A stretch of DNA of 64,000 nucleotides, taken from assembly GCF_916619195.1 (NCBI RefSeq), contig NZ_CAKAKL010000001.1:1426001-1490000 (forward strand), read 5' to 3'. Position 1 is the first letter of the stretch. Each line of letters starts with the position of its first letter. The notes under the pieces were generated by a model. The model had not been told where the DNA came from, made no database searches, and was given only the letters and a program-made list of their open reading frames with translations. Positions 59,492 through 64,000 of the stretch are shown piece after piece. Position numbers and translations under genes: made by a program. The DNA is from Inquilinus sp. Marseille-Q2685 (GTDB lineage: Bacteria > Pseudomonadota > Alphaproteobacteria > DSM-16000 > Inquilinaceae).

Positions 59492-60418
59492 CTAGCGATA
59501 ACCGGTGGCATCGGCCGGCTTGCCGGCGTCCTGCACCTCGACGATGTAGCGCCACGCGTCGGGCTGCGACCCGTCGAGATCGGTGAAGCCGTAGACCCGC
59601 GCCAGCCGGCCGCTGGAGAGGGACTGGCCGTTCCAGCGCGCCCGGTCCGGGTCGGCCGCCAGCGCCGCCACGGCGCGGCCGGTGAAGCGCGGCGTCTCCG
59701 AGATGATGAAATGCGGCTGGACCTTCGTGGCGTCGCGCCAGGTCTCCTCGGTGACCTGATAGGCCTCCAGCATCATCTCCGACCGCATCCAGCCCGGCGT
59801 CAGCGACACAGAGGTGGCGCCGTGCGGCGCCAGATCCTTGGCATGGGCCCAGGCCATCCGGTTCACCGACACCTTGGCGAGGTCGTAGAAGGGCGACAGG
59901 CGGTAGTGGTTTGCGTTGTACTCCGCCGTGCCGTCGGTGACCTCGACCAGGAGGCCGCCGGGATGCCGGATCAGGAGCGGCAGGGCGTAATGCGCCGTGA
60001 TCAGATGGCTGTGCACCCCGAGCTCGAGCAGGCGCAGGCCGTTCCGCAGGTCGTGCTCCCACACCGGCTTGTTCCACTCGAACAGCGTCTCGCCGCCCCA
60101 GAGGTCGTTCACCAGGATGTCGAGCCGCCCCTGCTCCTCGGTGATGCGGGCGACCAGCCGCTCGACCTGCTCCGGCACCAGATGATCGGTCTGGACCGCG
60201 ATGCCGCGGCCGCCCGCGGCCGAGACCAGCTCCGCCGTCTCCTCGATCGTCTCCGGCCGCCGGTATTCCGAAGCCTGCCCGCGGATGCTGCGCCCGGTGA
60301 CGTAGACGGTGGCGCCGGCCGCCCCGAGCCCCCCCGCGATCCCGCGGCCGCCCCCGCGGGTCCCGCCTGCGACCAGGGCGATCCTTCCGTTCAGCGGCAG
60401 CGGCATCGTCTCCTCCAT
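59492..60418 (-). CDS. Short-chain dehydrogenase/reductase (DHRS1-like)
   Basis: The 308-aa SDR has the NAD(P) loop ALVAGGTRGGGRGIAGGLGA (a modified TGxxxGxG), the LDILVNDLWGGE strand in place of the NNAG motif, and the catalytic LSPFYDLAKVSVNRMAWAHA with YxxxK replaced in part: the Tyr and Lys are present as Y-D-L-A-K. The preceding Ser is in doubt. A C-terminal extension (WNGQSLSSGRLARVYGFTDL) is as in the DHRS1 group. ATG 60418; MPLPLNGR four codons later is an alternative. It is divergent from map. Confidence 0.88.
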   Translation of the reverse strand: MEETMPLPLNGRIALVAGGTRGGGRGIAGGLGAAGATVYVTGRSIRGQASEYRRPETIEETAELVSAAGGRGIAVQTDHLVPEQVERLVARITEEQGRLDILVNDLWGGETLFEWNKPVWEHDLRNGLRLLELGVHSHLITAHYALPLLIRHPGGLLVEVTDGTAEYNANHYRLSPFYDLAKVSVNRMAWAHAKDLAPHGATSVSLTPGWMRSEMMLEAYQVTEETWRDATKVQPHFIISETPRFTGRAVAALAADPDRARWNGQSLSSGRLARVYGFTDLDGSQPDAWRYIVEVQDAGKPADATGYR

Positions 60419-60579
60419 CGGTTTGCTAGTTTATAAATGATCGTTTGGTTATAAAAAGGAGTCAAGCCGACTGCCATCGCATGCCCGTCCTGCGGCGCCG
60501 GCCCTCGGCGTTCCGCCGAGTCGCCCCCATATCCCGCCGGGTGGCGACCGCGCGGCGGCGGTGCTATAGGCTAGAGGCG

Positions 60580-61422
60580 ATGCGAGACAGGACAGAAAGC
60601 GTGACCGAGGTGGAACCCCAGACCCGCGAGGAAGGCCACATCCCCCTGCATGGCGAGGCCGAGTTCGCGGCGATGCGGCGTGCCGGCCGGCTGGCGGCCG
60701 AGACCCTCGACTTCATCGCCCCGCATGTTCGCCCCGGCGTCACCACCGACGAGCTGGACAAGCTGTGCGACGGCTTCATGCGCGACCACGGCGCGGTGCC
60801 GGCGACGCTGGGCTATCGCGGCTATCCGAAATCGAGCTGCATCTCGCTGAACCATGTCGTCTGCCACGGCATACCGGGCGACCGGAAGCTGGAGAACGGC
60901 GACATCCTGAACATCGACGTCACCCCGATCCTGGACGGCTGGTACGGGGATTCGAGCCGCATGTACGTCGCCGGCGACAAGCTGGCGGTCAAGGCCAAGC
61001 GGCTGATCGAGGTGACCTATGAGTCGATGATGCGCGGCATCGCGGCGGTCAAGCCGGGCGCCACGCTGGGCGACATCGGCCACGCCATCCAGAGCTATGC
61101 CGAGGGGCACCGCTTCTCGGTGGTGCGCGACTTCTGCGGCCACGGCGTCGGCCGCGTGTTCCACGCCCCGCCCAGCATCCTGCATTACGGCCGGCGCGGC
61201 GACGGGCTGGTGCTGCGCGAAGGCATGATCTTCACCATCGAGCCGATGGTCAATGCCGGCCACTGGGCGGTGAAGATCCTGTCCGACGGCTGGACCGCGG
61301 TGACCCGCGACCGCAGCCTGTCGGCCCAGTTCGAGCATACGGTCGGCGTCACCAGGGACGGGGTGGAGATCTTCACCCTGTCCCCCGCCGGCCACACCCA
61401 GCCGCCCTATCCGGTTTCGTAG
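60580..61422 (+). CDS. map: Methionine aminopeptidase, type I
   Basis: The 280-aa protein removes initiator Met. It has the five metal ligands: NIDVTPILDGWYGDSSRMYV (Asp, Asp), DFCGHGVGRVFHAPPSI (His), FTIEPMVNAG (Glu) and AQFEHTVGVT (Glu), and the substrate His in NHVVCHGIPG. A 25-residue N-terminal extension precedes the family core. The ATG at 60580 gives MRDRTESVTEVEPQ; GTG 60601 is also possible. It forms the classical alphaproteobacterial pair with radC 12 bases downstream. Confidence 0.95.
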   Translation: MRDRTESVTEVEPQTREEGHIPLHGEAEFAAMRRAGRLAAETLDFIAPHVRPGVTTDELDKLCDGFMRDHGAVPATLGYRGYPKSSCISLNHVVCHGIPGDRKLENGDILNIDVTPILDGWYGDSSRMYVAGDKLAVKAKRLIEVTYESMMRGIAAVKPGATLGDIGHAIQSYAEGHRFSVVRDFCGHGVGRVFHAPPSILHYGRRGDGLVLREGMIFTIEPMVNAGHWAVKILSDGWTAVTRDRSLSAQFEHTVGVTRDGVEIFTLSPAGHTQPPYPVS

Positions 61423-61433
61423 TCGGGGGCGCC

Positions 61434-62135
61434 GTGACCGAAGCGCCGGAGGCGACGGACCCGGTTCCCACCTACACCGGCCATCGCGACCGGCTGCGGC
61501 AGCGCTTCCTGACGGCCGGCGCCGGCGCCCTCGCCGACTACGAGATCCTGGAGCTGCTGCTGTTCGCGGCGATCCCGCGGCGCGACACCAAGCCGATGGC
61601 CAAGCAGCTGATCGCGACCTTCGGCAGCCTGGGCGCGGTGCTGGCGGCGACCCCGGCGCAGCTGGCCCAGCGCGGGGGCCTGGGCGACGGCACCATCGCC
61701 CTCCTGAAGGTGGTGCAGGCCGCGGCCGAACGGATGCTGAAGGAGCAGGTCGTCGACCGGCCGGTGATCGGGTCCTGGCAGGCGCTCCTCGACTATCTCG
61801 GCGTCGCCATGAAGTTCGGCGGCACCGAGCAGGTGCGGGTGCTGTATCTCGACCGCAAGAACGGGCTTCTGGCCGACGACGCCACCGCCCAGGGCACGGT
61901 CGACCAGGCGCCGGTCTATCCCCGCGAGGTGGCGCGGCGGGCGCTGGAGCTCGGCGCTTCCGCCCTGATCCTGGTGCACAACCATCCGTCCGGAGATCCC
62001 ACCCCGTCCCGCGCGGACATCGAGATGACCAAGGCGGTGGCGCGGGCGCTGGAGACGGTCGGCGTCGCTCTGCACGACCACGTCATCGTCGGCCGCAAGG
62101 GGCATTCCAGCTTCCGCAGCCTGGGGCTGCTGTGA
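61434..62135 (+). CDS. radC: RadC-family JAB/MPN protein
   Basis: The 233-aa protein has a helix-hairpin-helix N-terminus (DYEILELLLFAAIPRRDTKP, RGGLGDGTIALLKVVQAAAE) and the JAB metalloprotease-like domain with ALILVHNHPSGDPTPSRADI (HxHx7SxxD pattern) at about 178-197. RadC was once linked to DNA repair, though its role is disputed. GTG 61434 starts the product. It is cotranscribed with map, an arrangement typical of alphaproteobacteria. Confidence 0.95.
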   Translation: MTEAPEATDPVPTYTGHRDRLRQRFLTAGAGALADYEILELLLFAAIPRRDTKPMAKQLIATFGSLGAVLAATPAQLAQRGGLGDGTIALLKVVQAAAERMLKEQVVDRPVIGSWQALLDYLGVAMKFGGTEQVRVLYLDRKNGLLADDATAQGTVDQAPVYPREVARRALELGASALILVHNHPSGDPTPSRADIEMTKAVARALETVGVALHDHVIVGRKGHSSFRSLGLL

Positions 62136-62214
62136 CGGGCGCGGACGAGGTTGCACCTACGCGTGCAGTGATGATTGCCGACAGCACCGAGACTTGCGTG
62201 CGGCCGCTGCGGTC

Positions 62215-63438
62215 TCAGGCGGGATGCACCCGAGGGCTGTCGTCCATGAGATACTGGATTGCGGCTGCCAATCCGCCCACGACGACAAGCGAAAGCCACG
62301 CGGCCCCATAGCTGCCACTCGCGTCGAAGGCGAGCCCGCCGAGCCAGGCCCCGAGGAAGGCGCCGATCTGGTGGCTGACGAACATCACGCCGAAAAGCGC
62401 GCCAAAGTTCGTTGGCCCGAACATCGCGTTGAGCAAGCCGCTCACCGGCGGAATCACGCTCAGCCAAAGAAAGCCCATCGCGGCACCGAACAGCAGCGTG
62501 CTCTCGAACGTGGCGGGCACGAAGGCGTAGACGCTGATCGCAAGCGTCCGCAGCAGATAGATCGCAGCCAGGACCCGCTTGTTTCCGTGGCGCGCGCCGA
62601 GATGGCCCGCCACCAACGTGCCGACGGCATTGAACGCGCCGATGAGAGCGATGGCCTGAGCGCCGACCGATGGCGGCAAGCCGCAGATGGCGACATATTT
62701 GGGCAGGTGCGTCGTGACGAATATCAACTGAAAGCCGCAGGCGAAGAACGCGATCGTCATCGCGACATAGCCTGGATGGGACAGAGCCTGACGGATCGCC
62801 GCGACGGCATTCGCCTTGGGCGCCGAGGGGGCGATATCGGCCCGGGGTCGAGGGCTGAGAGCGAATGCGAAGGCGGCCATCGTGGCGGCCAGGCCGGCGA
62901 ATGTCAGAAGCGCATCTTGCCAGTTCACTCTCTCGATCAGGAATTGCGCCAGCGGCGCCAGGACAAAGGTGCCGAGAGAGCCGGCCGCAGCGAGAATCGA
63001 GATGACGGCGGCACGAATCTGCGGGGCGGCAATGCGTGACAGGATTCCGACCAGGACCCCGTGCGAGGCGCCGGCCACAGCGATCCCGGTCAGCAGCCCT
63101 CCCCCGACATAGAGCCCGAACCCGGTGCCCATGCTCGTCAGCGCGAGCCCGGCCGCGAACAGGACAGCGGCCCCGATGATCACGAACGTCCCGCCATACT
63201 TGTCGGAGAGCGCGCCCATGAAGGGCTGGCCAAGGCCCCAGACCAGGTTCTGCACCGCCATGGCGAAGCCAAATGCAGCCACCGAGACAGTGCCGGCCTG
63301 GACCATCGGCTCCATAAAGAGCCCCAGGCTCTGCCTCAGCCCCATCGAGATCGAGAGGATCGCAGCCGCCGAGGCCAGCACGACGATCACGGCCGACGTC
63401 CAGTAGCCAGTGTGAGTATTGCCCGCCGATGGGGACAT
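62215..63438 (-). CDS. MFS transporter (OFA/YbfB-like, 12 TM)
   Basis: The 407-aa transporter has twelve predicted helices with SISMGLRQSLGLFMEPMVQA, AVQNLVWGLGQPFMGALSDK (MFS motif A variant), HGVLVGILSRIAAPQIRAAV and GALFGVMFVSHQIGAFLGAW. Such genes are often divergent from a TetR-type repressor, as here, and export or import small metabolites. ATG 63438 is preceded by GGAGGAAGGG. An open frame to 63621 does not contribute a helix. The base composition is slightly less GC-rich than neighbours. Confidence 0.88.
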   Translation of the reverse strand: MSPSAGNTHTGYWTSAVIVVLASAAAILSISMGLRQSLGLFMEPMVQAGTVSVAAFGFAMAVQNLVWGLGQPFMGALSDKYGGTFVIIGAAVLFAAGLALTSMGTGFGLYVGGGLLTGIAVAGASHGVLVGILSRIAAPQIRAAVISILAAAGSLGTFVLAPLAQFLIERVNWQDALLTFAGLAATMAAFAFALSPRPRADIAPSAPKANAVAAIRQALSHPGYVAMTIAFFACGFQLIFVTTHLPKYVAICGLPPSVGAQAIALIGAFNAVGTLVAGHLGARHGNKRVLAAIYLLRTLAISVYAFVPATFESTLLFGAAMGFLWLSVIPPVSGLLNAMFGPTNFGALFGVMFVSHQIGAFLGAWLGGLAFDASGSYGAAWLSLVVVGGLAAAIQYLMDDSPRVHPA

Positions 63439-63512
63439 GATCCCTTCCTCCACGCGGTTGGAGAGCTGCGGCCACCGTATCCAGGGCAGCCTTGCGCGAT
63501 CGGGGCGGCCTT

Positions 63513-63534
63513 GTATACTCACTGGTCGGTATAC
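63513..63534. promoter_or_regulatory. Candidate TetR operator between divergent genes
   Basis: GTATAC-TCACTGGTCG-GTATAC: two palindromic GTATAC blocks ten bases apart flanking CTGGTCGG, in the gap between the MFS gene (start 63438) and the TetR gene (start 63606). The ACCGACCAGT-type core is common for TetR-family repressors. Confidence 0.65.
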
Positions 63535-63605
63535 TTCTTCCGCATCGGGATGGCGCGGCGCCGTCCCGCAGGGCAACCCGCTCAACCGTCGATGGGACAA
63601 CTCCC

Positions 63606-64000
63606 ATGGCCCGTAGTGCACGAGATACGCGCCTGGAGATCCTCTCAGCTGCGGACGACCTGTTCTATGGAGAGGGCTTCCGCGCGGTGGGCGTCGATGA
63701 CATCGCGGCCAAGGCCGGGATCACCAAGAAGACGCTCTACTATCATTTCCGTTCGAAGGACGAGCTGTTCGCGGCCTATCTCGAATCCAGAAGCCAACCG
63801 ACATTGGAACGCTTCCAACGATGGGCGGGCGTCGAGGGTACGGTCCTGGAACGCCTCGAGCGCATATTTCGGCGCCTCGGCCGCCGTGCCGATATGCCGG
63901 AATGGAAGGGGTGCGGATTCGTGCGGGCGACGGGCGAGCTTGCCAATGCGCCCGGGCATCCGGCCATCCTGATTGCCCGTTCGCATAAGGCGAGCTTCGA
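63606..64000 (+). CDS. TetR-family regulator (3' end missing)
   Basis: The first 131 residues are present. The helix-turn-helix is clear (EILSAADDLFYGEGFRAVGV, DIAAKAGITKKTLYYHFRSK), followed by the start of the ligand domain (ERLERIFRRLGRRADMPEWK, GCGFVRATGELANAPGHPAI), which resembles regulators of the YxaF/LmrA kind with a Cys after the WKGCG motif. It is divergent from the MFS gene and most likely represses it through the GTATAC sites. The gene continues beyond the window. Confidence 0.9.
   Translation, partial: MARSARDTRLEILSAADDLFYGEGFRAVGVDDIAAKAGITKKTLYYHFRSKDELFAAYLESRSQPTLERFQRWAGVEGTVLERLERIFRRLGRRADMPEWKGCGFVRATGELANAPGHPAILIARSHKASF

Overview
The window is a GC-rich (roughly 70% by eye) bacterial chromosome segment. 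The gene families (dcw cluster with rnpB beside it, TRAP/TAXI and phosphonate importers, BKACE enzyme, abundant GTG/TTG starts, alphaproteobacterial-style palindromic repeats) point to an alphaproteobacterium, most likely of the Rhodospirillales/Azospirillum-Inquilinus type. That placement is inference; there is no rRNA here to test it.

Layout. 1-2.7 kb: minus-strand head of the division/cell-wall cluster mraZ-rsmH-ftsL-ftsI, each pair overlapping by ATGA, preceded by an unusually long run of MraZ boxes. 2.8-3.3 kb: rnpB with a readable promoter and terminator. 3.3-10.9 kb: xylA, a GNAT acetyltransferase, a MocR regulator with an FMN-binding PNPOx-like protein, a small phosphatase, an EamA exporter and the ABC-F ATPase Uup. 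10.9-14.3 kb: a tsaA-binding protein-permease-ATPase operon of the BtuCD/FecCD type with a ModE-like site in front. 14.4-23 kb: an SDR/DoxX fusion, DUF2269 protein, a nested inverted-repeat element, TerB-DnaJ protein, M48 lipoprotein protease, a FecR-CHASE2 adenylate cyclase pair and a D-lactate dehydrogenase whose 5' end looks frameshifted. 23-27.2 kb: a ModE-like regulator convergent with phnCDEE. 27.4-43.6 kb: transporters and catabolic genes, including TetR-DHA2 efflux, a BKACE / RpiR-aminotransferase-TAXI-TRAP unit and an HxlR-EmrA-EmrB efflux operon. 43.7-50.1 kb: GMC oxidoreductase, an excisionase-HTH/GAF protein, an LLM monooxygenase, a frameshifted zinc-ribbon gene and a Cys-rich copper-storage-like protein.

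50,087-58,364 is an integrative element of about 8.3 kb, inserted at the 3' end of tRNA-Leu(UAA) and bounded by a 17-bp direct repeat of the tRNA end. It carries a tyrosine integrase next to the tRNA, a serine recombinase, a seven-copy directly repeated iteron-like array (plus one outlying copy), and a 439-aa protein with the three palm motifs of the family-A DNA polymerase / single-subunit RNA polymerase superfamily, in which the usual steric-gate glutamate is serine. Several small Cys-rich proteins and a degenerate HNH-like protein complete it. I regard this as the most novel system in the window: a possible self-replicating integrative element with its own minimal polymerase, comparable in concept to pipolins but with an A-like rather than a B-family enzyme.

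58.4-64 kb returns to the chromosome: a CinA-domain protein, an SDR, map, radC, and an MFS transporter divergent from a TetR regulator that runs off the end.
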